Positions 18,123-28,119 are shown, counted from the stretch's first letter. The stretch: 64,000 nucleotides of DNA from Granulicella sp. WH15 (GCF_009914315.1 NZ_CP042596.1:2418001-2482000), one strand, 5' to 3'. Notes: generated by a model from the letters alone, not told the origin. Program-made: numbers and translations.

Positions 18123-19124
18123 CTAGACGGGTCTTGCGATAAGAAGGTTCACAGGCGTCGGGGTGGAGATCTCCTCTTCCAGTTCGAAGCCCGCAGCTAC
18201 CAGCAGATCGCGGTATTCCAGCTTCGTCCGTTCGAGTCCACCAAACATCACCAGCATCTGCAGATCGGTCCACTTGCCGAAGTCGAAACCTGCTCCGTCC
18301 GACAACACAAACTCAACCAGGATCAACCGCGCTGACGGCTTCATGGACCGGCGCACCGTCTTCAATATCTCCGTGGCCTCTGTATCGCTCCAGTCATGGA
18401 GCACCCAGCGCATCAGGGTTGCATCCGCACCGTCCGGCACAGCTTCAAAGAAGCTCCCGCTCAACGTCTTCAGCCGATCGTGAACGATTGCCCCCGCCAC
18501 CACATGCGGTTGATCGAACAAAATGCCTCTGCACGAAGGATTCGCGTCAAGAATCGACACGATCTGCGTACCGATCCCGCCGCCCACGTCCTCGATAACA
18601 GGAAACTTGCTCCAGTCATACGCCGCGGTAATCACTGGCGTCATCGCCTCGCTCAGCGAGCGCATCGTTTCGTTCACCGCGACATTGACCTGCGGATTCC
18701 TCCGGCAAAGCTCCCAGAAATCGTAGCCATAGGTCTTATCGATAGAGCGTTTGCCCGTTCTCACAGAGTATTCCAGCTCGTCCCATCCCTCGACCGGCCC
18801 ATAGCCTCTTCCCAGGTTATGCAGAACGGTAGGCCACTGAGCGCCGGGCACATCTCTTCGCAGGCAATCACTCGTCGGCGTGTTGACGAATACCTGCGGG
18901 GAAGACTGGGAAAAGATTCCGATGCTTTCGAGCGCACGCAGAAGCCGAAAGAGAGCCGATGCATTCGTCTGGGTTCGGCTTGCAAGCTCGTCCACAGTCA
19001 GGGGACCATCTGCTAAATGGTCTGCGACGCCCAGTGAAGTGGCTAAGGCAAGCGAGCGTGCCTGCCAGTAGCCGAGGATAATTGCTTGAATCTGTTCGTG
19101 TGGTATCAGTGATGCGCTCTGCAA
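18123..19124 (-). CDS. SAM-dependent O-methyltransferase (acetylserotonin-OMT type)
   Basis: 333 residues of the methyltransferase-2 family. The N-terminal dimerisation winged helix (residues 12-100, with LGVADHLADGPLTVDELA) precedes the Rossmann domain. The SAM motif I is DVGGGIGTQ near residue 180, and the catalytic-base segment RWVLHDWSD lies near residue 240. Such enzymes methylate phenolic or hydroxyl groups of small molecules. It is divergent from the siderophore-type receptor at 19786. A terminator-like hairpin lies 28-53 bases upstream of its start (19152-19177). Confidence 0.9.
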   Translation of the reverse strand: MQSASLIPHEQIQAIILGYWQARSLALATSLGVADHLADGPLTVDELASRTQTNASALFRLLRALESIGIFSQSSPQVFVNTPTSDCLRRDVPGAQWPTVLHNLGRGYGPVEGWDELEYSVRTGKRSIDKTYGYDFWELCRRNPQVNVAVNETMRSLSEAMTPVITAAYDWSKFPVIEDVGGGIGTQIVSILDANPSCRGILFDQPHVVAGAIVHDRLKTLSGSFFEAVPDGADATLMRWVLHDWSDTEATEILKTVRRSMKPSARLILVEFVLSDGAGFDFGKWTDLQMLVMFGGLERTKLEYRDLLVAAGFELEEEISTPTPVNLLIARPV

Positions 19125-19151
19125 ACTTGCTCCTTGCTTTCTGTTGGGACT

Positions 19152-19177
19152 AAAAAATGCGGTCTAAGAAAGACCGC
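19152..19177 (-). terminator. Terminator-like hairpin in the leader of the O-methyltransferase
   Basis: On the minus strand a 7-bp stem (GCGGTCT at 19159-19165 with AGACCGC at 19171-19177) is followed by six T's (19157-19152). It is an intrinsic terminator by form, placed just before the methyltransferase start at 19124. It is either an attenuator or the end of an upstream minus-strand transcript. Confidence 0.6.
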
Positions 19178-19785
19178 CATCGAAAATCTTCCAGTCGTAT
19201 CGACGTATGGCTCCTCGTTAGGTCATCGATCGGCGGAAGACCTGAAGTCCTTGATTGCTCCATGTGCAGTGTATCCGTCCGGCGGGACACGACCTCTCAT
19301 CATTACAGAACAAGTCGATTCACCCTAGATCCGAGGCCGAACCATTGAAGTTCGATCTCTCAACTCGCCAGCTTTCTCCATTGGGGCGAGTAGAGCTCCC
19401 CAATCCGCTTGTCGGCGATCTTGTTGATCCGGTTGCCACGCTCTGCTGTTAGGGAGCATCGAGACTCGCTTTCCGGACGATTTCGGCGAGAGAGAAAGGT
19501 CAAGAAATCTGAGTGAGATCTGATCTGATGAGTTGCTCTGCTGCTCATTTCGCTTCGAGCTCCAAGCTTTAGATCTCTTGTGGAACGTCCGCAAGCGATC
19601 CAAGTCGTATGGCATTTGTTGATCGACAGCCCATCTGCTCCCGACAAACAAATGACATCTTGGCGACAATTTCCAGACAATTCATCGCGCGCCCACATAT
19701 AAGACTGAATGTGTCGCATTTAAATAGGATTTGTTTAGTCCTAATTCAACTACCGCACCCAAAGGACTTAAGGAGACCCCGTATC
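19178..19785. other. Intergenic stretch, possible relic coding
   Basis: About 600 bases between divergent genes. Minus-strand open frames at 19325-19669 and 19360-19719 have no recognisable family; the end of the second (INKIADKRIGELYSPQWRKL) reads like coding sequence but cannot be placed. The ribosome site of the receptor (AAGGAG) is at 19769-19774. Confidence 0.4.
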
Positions 19786-22206
19786 ATGTGCCTGAAATTC
19801 CGCGCTTTTTTCCTCTCTCCAAGAAGCGCATTCTTTATCTTCTTCTTCCTTTGTCTAGTTAAGACAAGTACGGCCCAGAATGTACTCAAAGGCGAAGTCA
19901 CTGACACCTCTAACGCAGCTCTGGTGAATGCACGGGCGACCCTCGTGAATAATGCCAGCCACACTGTGCGCCATGCCGTCACCAACAAGGCGGGTGTCTA
20001 CACGTTCTCCTATGTTGCGCCGGGCACTTATAGCCTGATCGTGGAGGCAAACAACTTTACCCGGTATGAGAACACCACCCTCACGGTTGGCGCTGCGCAG
20101 GATATGACTATCGATGTCAGATTGCTGTTAAGCCCCGTGTCGCAGTCGGTCACGGTGAGCGACGACCATGAGTCGCTGCTGGAAGTCCCGACGCTGGGTA
20201 AAACCGGTACGAAGCTGGAGGAGATCCCGGGGAGCATTCAGGTGATCTCGCGCGAGGTGCTTGCAGAACAAGGCGCGACGATGCTGCGGCAGTCGATGAC
20301 GAATGCCAGCGGCATCAACTATGGCGGACAGGACAGCAAAGGGTTTTACGATCACTTTTTGATTCGCGGACTCAATGCCACGATCTTTAGCGACGGCTTT
20401 ACTGACGGCGATCAACTGGGTGGGCTTTCGCACTCGCTCAATGGTGTGGCACGAGTGGAGGTACTGGAAGGGCCGGGTTCGGCTCTGTTCGGCAGCGGCG
20501 CGCCTGGTGGCACGATCAATATCGTTCACTACACGCCTTCGTCGGAACGGCACTTTGGGGCTGGGCTGACGGGAGGCTCGTTCGGAACGATCTCGAACTA
20601 CGACTATGTCACCGGTCCTACGGGCATCGCGGGCTTGAACTATCGAATAGACACTACGTTCTCACACGCCGACGGCTTCCGCTCTCTGAGCAGCCATGAC
20701 TACGAGGCAAGGCCAACTCTTGAGTGGCAGTTCAAGAATCATATTCTCGACATCGCAGTTGACACCCGGCACACCCATGACACGCCGGACTCTTACGGCA
20801 TTCTCTACGTCAACGGCACGCCGGCCACCAACGTCTCCATCGATGCGAAGTACTCCACTCCGTTTGCTTCCGCGAACCAGACCTTCGTTCGCCCGACCAT
20901 TACGGACACATGGCACGTCAACGACATCCTGACGATCAACAACCGCTTCTCGTATCTGTTTCGTCAACTCAACGCGCTGGGCAATGGTGACAGCACAAAG
21001 ACGAAGTTCAGTGGCGGGGAGGTCGTTGGGCGGCAGCTTCGTGAGCAACGCGACTCCGATGCCAGCTATGACTACCAGTTCGAGCCGGTATGGAAGCTAA
21101 AGACTGGCCCGATACATCACACGCTTTTGACCGGTTTCGAGTATCTGCGCCAAACGATTTCGACGAACAGAACCACTGCGGATCTTCCCAATATTCCTGA
21201 TGCGCTCCATCCGGTGCCGCCGGAGACTTCTTTGGCCGGGATCACATTCCTGTGCGATGCGTCACATAACTGCAATGACGATCGGCTCTGGGCGAACTTC
21301 TACAGCGTGTATGCAACCGACCAGGTAGACCTCACAGAGAAGCTGAAACTCCGTGTCGGTGTGCGTGGCGACTTCTTCGACTCTTTCCTGCTGCCGCTAA
21401 GTGCGGGATCAGGCGGTGTCAACCAGGAAGGTCAGCCCTTGACTCCGAACGTTGTGGAGAGCCGTCATGACAAGCCGGTCAGCTGGAATGCCGGATTGCT
21501 GTATAAGGCAACGTCCTGGATTGTGCCTTACTTCGGAGCGTCGAGCAGCCATCTTTCCAATTTCAGCTCTGAAAATACGCAGGATGGTATTGGCGAGCCG
21601 GAATCAGCGATCCAGTATGAGGCCGGAGTGAAGTTTCCTCTCCTTCACGACCGCGTCGCGCTCAACACGGCAGTCTTCAACGTCTCACGCAACAACGTTG
21701 CAACGCCGGTGACGCTTCCTGGCGGGCTTGAAGGTGTGGTATTCGATAGCCAGCGCACACGGGGCTTTGAGGCGTCGTTCGATGGCAAAGTGACCGAGCA
21801 GTGGCATGTGCTGGCGAACACGACGTACCAGGATGCAAAGATCACGGATAATCCGCAGGGCATCACCGCGCAAGGCAATCATCCACAGGGCGCTCCCGCG
21901 CATATCGCCAATCTTTGGTCGACGTATGACTTCGCGAATGCCGGTCTGCGGGGCCTCAAGGTGGGTGGCGGGTTGAACTACCTTGGCAAAACCTTTAGCG
22001 ATACTACGAATGTGAACTCCGCACCGTCGTACGTGATCGGCAAGGCCACGGTTAGCTATGACAAATCCGCGTGGGGCTTTCACCTGAACGTGGACAACTT
22101 CACCAATCGGCGGTACTTCATTGCCGCCAATGCCGCCGGAGCCTACGTGGGCAATTCTGCCTCCGTCTATGGAGGGATAACCTGGAACCCTGGCTCGCAT
22201 CGATGA
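19786..22206 (+). CDS. TonB-dependent siderophore-type receptor
   Basis: 806 residues from ATG 19786, preceded by AAGGAG. The open frame extends upstream but without homology. A signal peptide ends at about residue 27 (KTSTAQ). Residues 30-110 are a carboxypeptidase-regulatory-like domain. The plug domain (about 140-245) is typical of FhuA/FecA-like siderophore receptors: EEIPGSIQVISREVLAEQG, DHFLIRGLNA, VEVLEGPGSALFGSGAPGGTI. The barrel ends YGGITWNPGSHR, with the terminal aromatic residue not at the very end. It would import ferric siderophores or similar ligands with TonB/ExbBD from elsewhere in the genome. Confidence 0.92.
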   Translation: MCLKFRAFFLSPRSAFFIFFFLCLVKTSTAQNVLKGEVTDTSNAALVNARATLVNNASHTVRHAVTNKAGVYTFSYVAPGTYSLIVEANNFTRYENTTLTVGAAQDMTIDVRLLLSPVSQSVTVSDDHESLLEVPTLGKTGTKLEEIPGSIQVISREVLAEQGATMLRQSMTNASGINYGGQDSKGFYDHFLIRGLNATIFSDGFTDGDQLGGLSHSLNGVARVEVLEGPGSALFGSGAPGGTINIVHYTPSSERHFGAGLTGGSFGTISNYDYVTGPTGIAGLNYRIDTTFSHADGFRSLSSHDYEARPTLEWQFKNHILDIAVDTRHTHDTPDSYGILYVNGTPATNVSIDAKYSTPFASANQTFVRPTITDTWHVNDILTINNRFSYLFRQLNALGNGDSTKTKFSGGEVVGRQLREQRDSDASYDYQFEPVWKLKTGPIHHTLLTGFEYLRQTISTNRTTADLPNIPDALHPVPPETSLAGITFLCDASHNCNDDRLWANFYSVYATDQVDLTEKLKLRVGVRGDFFDSFLLPLSAGSGGVNQEGQPLTPNVVESRHDKPVSWNAGLLYKATSWIVPYFGASSSHLSNFSSENTQDGIGEPESAIQYEAGVKFPLLHDRVALNTAVFNVSRNNVATPVTLPGGLEGVVFDSQRTRGFEASFDGKVTEQWHVLANTTYQDAKITDNPQGITAQGNHPQGAPAHIANLWSTYDFANAGLRGLKVGGGLNYLGKTFSDTTNVNSAPSYVIGKATVSYDKSAWGFHLNVDNFTNRRYFIAANAAGAYVGNSASVYGGITWNPGSHR

Positions 22207-22534
22207 GAACATAACGATGTGTGCACACCCATCTGGGTCGATGGTTTCGATCCAGATGGACCCGGGACGTTCGCCTGAATGAAAGATAATCTTCTTCGAA
22301 GATGTTGTGTTTCCAGCGATGGCCTCAGCATTGATGAAGTCGTTCTTGTTCGACTTCACAGACGGAGCCGCAATTCGACGCACGTCATGCGACTTAGCTT
22401 TTGCGTGGGGCATGCTCTCCCATCCGCAACCCACTCATCGGATCTGCATAACCATCTCTGGCATCATCGCTACTTCAGCTTGGAAATCGATTGGATGACA
22501 ACCGTGTGTAAGCAGGCACCTATATCCTCGAGGC
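22207..22534. other. Intergenic stretch with a hairpin
   Basis: About 330 bases between convergent genes. A 13-bp stem with one G-T pair (22229-22241 with 22247-22259) just after the receptor gene may terminate it, although no T run follows. The 15-mer at 22423-22437 recurs at 26975-26989. No gene is supported. Confidence 0.5.
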
Positions 22535-24100
22535 CTATGTAGCTTGAATTTCGTAGGGAATGGGTTGACGTGTTTCCGTTGTCCATCTCCAGGTACTAAA
22601 TTCGTGAAGATCGGCGTCGCCTCCCATCCGACTACCATTGCCTGATGCCTTGAATCCGCCGAAGGGTGCTTCCCTATTGCCTAACAGTGTTGTGTCGTTA
22701 ATGTGAAGCATACCGGTTTCGATCTGCTTGCCGACTTTCTTAGCGTGTTCGATTTCTCCAAATACAGATGCAGTCAAGCCATAGCCCGTTCCATTTGCCA
22801 ATTGAATGGCCTGACTCTCATCGTTGAATCCAACGATCACGGCGACCGGGCCAAAAATCTCTTCTTTGAAAGCTCTACTATTGCTCGAAACATTCTTCAG
22901 TACCGTCGGACGATAGAAGAGGTTGTCAAACGTGCCTCCCTCGACGAGTTCCGCTCCAGTTCGAACTGCGTCCTCCACGATGGCTTGTATGTTATCGCGT
23001 TGTTTCTTATTGATCGGCCCCAATCCTACAGCTTCAAGATAAGGGTCTCCCACCTTGATCGCTTTCGCGAACTCAGCCACTCTGGCAGTGTATTGATCGA
23101 TAAGGCTCTCATGCACAAGATGTAACCCCACAGCCATGCAGATTTGGCCGTGATGAAAAAAGGAGCCAAACATACCAGCGTGCGCTGCCGACTCCACATT
23201 GGCATCAGCCAGAACGATAAACGGGTTCTTTCCTCCGAGTTCCAGCGAAACTCTCTTGAGGGTTGCGCCCGCAGCGGCCCCGATTTTCCTTCCAGCCACA
23301 GTTGAGCCGGTAAATGAGATCATCGATACACTAGGGTCTTCAACCAAAGCTACCCCTGTATCAGCATCTCCGGGTAATACCTGTAGGGCTCCCGTAGGCA
23401 GTCCAGCTTCTTCAAACAGACGCGCTATGACGATGCCGCCGCTGACAGCCGTCGCGACATCGGGTTTAAGAATGACAGCATTCCCCATTGCCAAGGCAGG
23501 AGCGACTGCGCGGATGGCAAGCGCCAAAGGATAGTTAAACGGTGAGATCACTCCGACCACGCCTAGCGGGGTGCGCTCGATATAGCTAAGCATGCCGTTG
23601 TCGTCCTTCAGAACGCGGGTGGTTGGCCGCAAAGCGAGTTCCGCGGAGTGGTACAGAATATCTCTCGACGCCTGTATCTCTCCATATGCTTTCATTCTTG
23701 TAGAGCCGGACTCACGCACGATCCAATAGGAGATCTCTTCCTTATGTCGTTCCAGGAGATCTGCAGCATGACGGACGATTTCTGCCCGACGCTCTGCTGG
23801 CGTCCTTGCCCATTCCCTAGATGCCAACAGCGCCGCTTTACCTGCCTCGCGCATTTCGGCAGGGTTTGCATTGGCGATCGTTCCGAGCACCTGATCGGTG
23901 GATTTATCCGTGACGTCAAGCGCTCTGTTGGCGCCTTCACGCCATCCATTCGCATACATCTTGCCGCCCCAGATTGCGGGGTTCATAAGTTCGTGGGCAA
24001 CTGTAGGGATGTTTTCGCTAGACATGGACAATGTCCTTTCTTCCAAACTTCTTGTCGTCAACTGGTTCAAGGGAATCTCTGAAGCTGCGGTCTCACTCAT
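22535..24100 (-). CDS. NAD(P)-dependent aldehyde dehydrogenase (benzaldehyde/vanillin dehydrogenase-like)
   Basis: About 521 residues from ATG 24100. The family motifs are LELGGKNPF (catalytic Glu, about residue 285) and HHGQICMA (catalytic Cys, about residue 320), with SFTGSTVAGRKIG in the cofactor domain and EIFGPV near residue 415. It oxidises an aldehyde to the acid. The ATG 24100 overlaps the TGA of the GMC gene by one base, so it can be translated by coupling. An internal ATG at 24025 (MSSENIPTV) has its own AGGA site and fits the usual length better. It forms one unit with the GMC oxidoreductase and AraC regulator: alcohol to aldehyde to acid. Confidence 0.92.
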   Translation of the reverse strand: MSETAASEIPLNQLTTRSLEERTLSMSSENIPTVAHELMNPAIWGGKMYANGWREGANRALDVTDKSTDQVLGTIANANPAEMREAGKAALLASREWARTPAERRAEIVRHAADLLERHKEEISYWIVRESGSTRMKAYGEIQASRDILYHSAELALRPTTRVLKDDNGMLSYIERTPLGVVGVISPFNYPLALAIRAVAPALAMGNAVILKPDVATAVSGGIVIARLFEEAGLPTGALQVLPGDADTGVALVEDPSVSMISFTGSTVAGRKIGAAAGATLKRVSLELGGKNPFIVLADANVESAAHAGMFGSFFHHGQICMAVGLHLVHESLIDQYTARVAEFAKAIKVGDPYLEAVGLGPINKKQRDNIQAIVEDAVRTGAELVEGGTFDNLFYRPTVLKNVSSNSRAFKEEIFGPVAVIVGFNDESQAIQLANGTGYGLTASVFGEIEHAKKVGKQIETGMLHINDTTLLGNREAPFGGFKASGNGSRMGGDADLHEFSTWRWTTETRQPIPYEIQAT

Positions 24101-25740
24101 CACAACTTATATTCGCTCTTGAGAATCTCTCCAGCCCGCTCTCCGATAACAACGCATGGCGCCATAGTGTTGCCAGTTGTGATGCGCGGCATGATGGAAC
24201 CGTCCGCGATACGAAGACCTTTGATTCCATAGACCTTGAGGTTGCCGTCAACGACAGACATCGAATCGCGTCCCATCTTGGCGGTGCAGGTCTGATGCCA
24301 ATAGGTACTGGCAGAACTTCGCACGAAATCCTCAAGGCCCTGTTTTGTGGGGTCGCCTGGGATCACTTGGCGTTTGGCAAAGGGCCGCAGAGCAGCGGAG
24401 TTTGCAAGATCGCAACTGAACTCTACAGCACGAGTGAGAGCCGTTAGGTCGGCTGGGGCGTTGAGATGATTTGCGTAAATCTCAACGGGATCGAGGTGAT
24501 TGGGGCCTGTGAGTCGGAGCCTTCCCCGGCTCTTGGGGCGCACCAGGCCGGGGACGATGGTCCAGGAATTCGTGGGTGGACTAAACTTAGCTGTCTCTCG
24601 GCCGACTGCCGGCTGGTCGAGCAGAACGCATTGCATATCCGGACTATCCAGGCGTGGATCAGACTTCCATTGCAGAATAACTTCGTCGCTGGTATGGATG
24701 TGGTCGGGCTGCTGGTGCTCCCATACGCATCCCATGATGAGCGTGTGATCCTGAAAGTTTTGCCCCACGCCCGGAAGATGTTGAACAAGCGGAATTCCGA
24801 ATCGTTGCAGTTCAGCTTGATCGCCTATGCCTGACTGCATAAGCACCTTCGGCGTTTGGATAGCACCCAGCGATAGGACAACTTCCAGACCCGCGCCGAT
24901 GTGGTACAGTTTGCCGTTGTGCGCGACTTCCACGCCGGATGCACGGTTATGGTCAAAGGTAATTCGGGTAACCAGAGCGCGCGTGAGAACCGTAAGATTC
25001 GGGCGATCCATATAAGGAAAGACATAGGCCCGAAAGACTGATTGCCGTTTTCCGTTCCGTATCGCTCGCTCAGTGTAGGAGCAGCCTCCCTCACCTTCCA
25101 TCATGCGACCATTCAAGTTGCCGAAGGGCGGAACTCCGATTGAGCGGGCAGCTTCAAACGTCGCCAGACTAAGAGGACTTTCGGAGCGAGATGGCTTAAT
25201 AAAGATTGCTCCGCCGTTGCTACGGTATTCCGCGTCGGGTTCGCCATGCCAGTCTTCAATGCGACGATAGAGCTTCAAGACCGACTCGTAGTTCCAAGCA
25301 GCGTCGCCAGCTTCGTCCGCAAAGTGATTCCAATCGCTTCTATGGCCGCGCACCCAGTGCAGCACATTTATACTCGATCCGCCTCCCAGAACCTTGCCCA
25401 TGGACATCCCGATTGCCCGCCCGTTGAGTTCGGGATTGGACTGGGCCTGAAATCCCCAGTCCCGATCACTCCCTAAATTAGTAGCCCATTGACGTGGGTC
25501 CACGATGTTGGGAATGTCATCCTGGCCGCCCGCTTCCAACAACAAAACACTGACCTTAGGGTTTTCGGCAAGTCTTCGGGCTACAACTGAGCCCGAAGAT
25601 CCGGATCCACAGATGATGAAGTCGTATGTCAGTTTCAGCTCGGCCGTCAGGCGGAGTTGATTGGCACGAACCTGTTCAGCAAATTCGAGTGCATGGGAAT
25701 CTTCGCTGAAAGTTGGTTCGTTTGTTGCGTGGCGTGTCAT
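24100..25740 (-). CDS. GMC-family flavin oxidoreductase (choline dehydrogenase-like)
   Basis: 546 residues. FAD-binding glycine motif CGSGSSGSVVARRL near residue 45 with LLLEAGG after it; GMC signature GKVLGGGSSINVLHWVRG near residue 120; C-terminal catalytic region with WHQTCTAKMG near residue 480 and ITTGNTMAP near residue 520. It oxidises a primary alcohol to an aldehyde and passes electrons to a quinone, cytochrome or oxygen. The ribosome site GGAG is 10 bases before the ATG. The downstream aldehyde dehydrogenase is translationally coupled. Substrate unknown. Confidence 0.93.
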   Translation of the reverse strand: MTRHATNEPTFSEDSHALEFAEQVRANQLRLTAELKLTYDFIICGSGSSGSVVARRLAENPKVSVLLLEAGGQDDIPNIVDPRQWATNLGSDRDWGFQAQSNPELNGRAIGMSMGKVLGGGSSINVLHWVRGHRSDWNHFADEAGDAAWNYESVLKLYRRIEDWHGEPDAEYRSNGGAIFIKPSRSESPLSLATFEAARSIGVPPFGNLNGRMMEGEGGCSYTERAIRNGKRQSVFRAYVFPYMDRPNLTVLTRALVTRITFDHNRASGVEVAHNGKLYHIGAGLEVVLSLGAIQTPKVLMQSGIGDQAELQRFGIPLVQHLPGVGQNFQDHTLIMGCVWEHQQPDHIHTSDEVILQWKSDPRLDSPDMQCVLLDQPAVGRETAKFSPPTNSWTIVPGLVRPKSRGRLRLTGPNHLDPVEIYANHLNAPADLTALTRAVEFSCDLANSAALRPFAKRQVIPGDPTKQGLEDFVRSSASTYWHQTCTAKMGRDSMSVVDGNLKVYGIKGLRIADGSIMPRITTGNTMAPCVVIGERAGEILKSEYKL

Positions 25741-25820
25741 CGAGTGCTGTCTCCAGCCTCAACGATAGGAGAGCCGGCACGATCTTTCTTCGAGAAAAGT
25801 GCGGCACCTCTGGATTCGTG

Positions 25821-26705
25821 CTAAATTTTGCGTCTGTACTTTCTGGGAGTCGTGTTGAGAGTCCTGCGAAAGACATCGGCCATATGGGTCTGACTGGAGA
25901 AGCCACAGGCGGCAGCTATATCATCCAAAGATGTCCTGTCTTCTTTTAGCAGCTGCTGAGCGCGGTCGATTCGTCTTTCCAGAACATACCGGTGGGGAGT
26001 GGTTCCAGTCGAAACATGGAACATGCGGAGGAAGTGAGCCCTGCTATAACCAACTTCGGTCGCAAGAGCTTTCAGCGACAAGTCTCTATCTAGGCCCGCC
26101 TCAATCAGCTCTTTTATTCTGTTCAGTTTATTAGAAGGCAAAGCACTGATTGTCGAAGTGTCGGTGCGATTCGGTGCGCAATCTAAATGCAATAGCCTGA
26201 TGGCCAACGCGTGAGCAAGTGTTTCGATATAAAGAGTTCCTAACTGCGCACCAGCATGGAACTCTTCTGTCATCAGGGCAAGTATTCTGGTGATCGCTCC
26301 ATTACTGATTCCTGACTTGAAACGAAGAGGAGCCGATGGTTGGCTGTCTATCTCTCCCGCGAGTTCATTGATCACTTTTACGTTTATCTGGCAAAAAATC
26401 AGCTTTGAAACGGTGTGTAGACGGACATCTGGAGCGACGCCTGGGGGAACAAAGGTCAGAGACCAGGGCTTTTTCACAAATGGGATACCCCGTCCTCCTG
26501 TTCGACGTTCGGCTTGTGCAGAATGGGCACCAATCTGCACAAGCCGAACATACTGATCGCTGGATTGGATGCCTTCTCCCGGCATATTGCGATATGTGCC
26601 CAGGATGACGCCGCGCTGGTGGAGCGTCTCGTTCGACAAGATAAGTCGCTGGCCATCTGAGTTCTGAGTCGGGAGAAAACCAACACGCTGAACTGAACTA
26701 GCCAT
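25821..26705 (-). CDS. AraC-family transcriptional regulator
   Basis: About 294 residues from ATG 26705 (MASSVQRVGF); longer starts at 26771 and 26921 are open but add sequence with no AraC character. The C-terminal 100 residues hold both AraC helix-turn-helix motifs (LSLKALATEVGYSRAHFLRMF and DDIAAACGFSSQTHMADVFRR) and end TPRKYRRKI. The N-terminal part is a divergent ligand domain. It lies 80 bases upstream of the GMC-aldehyde dehydrogenase pair on the same strand and is probably their activator. Confidence 0.88.
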   Translation of the reverse strand: MASSVQRVGFLPTQNSDGQRLILSNETLHQRGVILGTYRNMPGEGIQSSDQYVRLVQIGAHSAQAERRTGGRGIPFVKKPWSLTFVPPGVAPDVRLHTVSKLIFCQINVKVINELAGEIDSQPSAPLRFKSGISNGAITRILALMTEEFHAGAQLGTLYIETLAHALAIRLLHLDCAPNRTDTSTISALPSNKLNRIKELIEAGLDRDLSLKALATEVGYSRAHFLRMFHVSTGTTPHRYVLERRIDRAQQLLKEDRTSLDDIAAACGFSSQTHMADVFRRTLNTTPRKYRRKI

Positions 26706-27139
26706 CACTACATTACATTTTATCAACTCCGCCGCCGAGTCCCGGAATGGAAGCTGTGAACTCGCCTCCATTCGTTTGCTACTCGTCAACGATCTGAAAG
26801 AAAATCCGGCGAGATTAGGACGCGTTTGGAGAAGCAGGCCCCTCTGTTGAGGACTTCGGCGTCTTCGAGAAGTTTGACGCAGCACGTGGCAAGCTGTTTG
26901 CATCTGGGCAGAACGGAACACCTGCTTCGCGTTACAACCTCACGAAGTAACAACCGGCGGGTTGCGGGCCTCTGTCCGCAACCCACTCAGCCATTGATTA
27001 GCGATCTATCCCACGTGCCCCCACAGCGAGGCAGCTTATGTAGCAACCTTTGGGTTGACTTCCCAAATGGCGCGATACCTCTTTCAGTGGAGTCGATCAG
27101 AACCAACTGCTGCGGGTGGTTGAAAATGCTCTAGCGGAA
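26706..27139. other. Intergenic stretch with inverted repeat
   Basis: About 430 bases. A 9-bp-arm inverted repeat GGGTTGCGG / CCGCAACCC is at 26959-26967 and 26976-26984; its right arm is part of the 15-mer shared with 22423-22437. No gene is supported here. Confidence 0.45.
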
Positions 27140-27973
27140 TCAGGTACGCAAGAGTGTCCGAATCTCAAATCTGTACATATCTCCAAACGTACAAAATTCA
27201 GGAACGCCGAGCTCAATTACCGGTGAGGCCTCGACGAGAGTTCGTAGGTGGCCCGTCAAAATGCTTTGGTACTCCCGCCTTTCCATAGATGTCAGAGCTA
27301 CCACCTGGTACGCCATGCTGATGTGGAATCCAAAAGTGTCGTGATCTGGGGTGCGATATCGAAAGACTTCATCCGACAGCCGATCGCGCAGCGCACGAAT
27401 CTTGAGCTTCTCATCCGCGTCCGCGGGCACCAACTGCAAGCCACTGGGCCTCTGTGGGGCCAACGTCTTTTCTGTGTCCAAGCGGAAGCGCAGCGGCAAC
27501 TCAGTGTGCATCCTGAATCGCGCGAACCTTTCGCCGATGACGCGGTTGCACTCTGCCATCGGCGTGGTGATCGGGATATCCGATGGCCAGCCATATCTGT
27601 CGCGATCCTGGTCATTCGGGCCGCCAAGTATGGTGGCATGATAACTGTCGTCCGGTAAACCCGCGATTTTGGCACCAAAGGAGCTGGAACGCAGCGCATG
27701 CCCGAATGCCACCACAGCGTCGTGAAATCGGGTTTGTTGCGGCAGGTGACAGATTACGGTGTTTCCCGCAAACGGCCGAGGACTGCCGTCTGGATTGAAT
27801 TTCAGCAGTGTGTCTTTCGGTATCGTTGCCAGTTGCAAGTCGTCTTCCGGAGTATTCGCAGAGCGTATGACTTGAGCACTCAATTGTGGTGGAATAAACG
27901 CACTCAGGCTAAGAGCAGATGTGCGCAGCAGGAACTGACGTCGGGTACGGATGGATTGGGAAAAAGACAGCAT
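27140..27973 (-). CDS. DUF1868 (2H-phosphoesterase-like) protein with Tat signal
   Basis: 277 residues. The N-terminus has a twin-arginine pattern (TRRQFLLRTSALSLSAF), so export by Tat is likely. The core fits DUF1868 of the 2H phosphoesterase superfamily: two H-x-T/S motifs are seen, SYHATILGG near residue 107 and FGFHISMAY near residue 218. Enzymes of that superfamily cleave or ligate cyclic phosphates in RNA or nucleotides, but DUF1868 members are uncharacterised and an exported one would have a different substrate. It stands alone between unrelated genes. Confidence 0.75.
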   Translation of the reverse strand: MLSFSQSIRTRRQFLLRTSALSLSAFIPPQLSAQVIRSANTPEDDLQLATIPKDTLLKFNPDGSPRPFAGNTVICHLPQQTRFHDAVVAFGHALRSSSFGAKIAGLPDDSYHATILGGPNDQDRDRYGWPSDIPITTPMAECNRVIGERFARFRMHTELPLRFRLDTEKTLAPQRPSGLQLVPADADEKLKIRALRDRLSDEVFRYRTPDHDTFGFHISMAYQVVALTSMERREYQSILTGHLRTLVEASPVIELGVPEFCTFGDMYRFEIRTLLRT

Positions 27974-28067
27974 GCCTGGTTTATCGACTCCGAGGATGGT
28001 ATTGGACTAACAAGGATTGACTCACTACGACGAGGCTCGCACCTTACTTGCGAGATGCGGCGGTGGC

Positions 28068-28098
28068 CAGGGTAGCGCAGAAACTCTGCACTACCCTG
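28068..28098 (-). terminator. Hairpin after the large receptor gene
   Basis: CAGGGTAG (28068-28075) pairs with CTACCCTG (28091-28098), and after one mismatch five more base pairs close the loop. It follows the stop of the 1199-aa receptor by about 20 bases on the minus strand. No T run follows. Confidence 0.45.
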
Positions 28099-28119
28099 CA
28101 GACTGAGGAGAATTTAGTT

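Noticed and set aside
19719..19750. Possible Fur box before the siderophore-type receptor
   Set aside because: An imperfect TAGGA / TCCTA dyad is present but it does not match the GATAAT-type Fur consensus.
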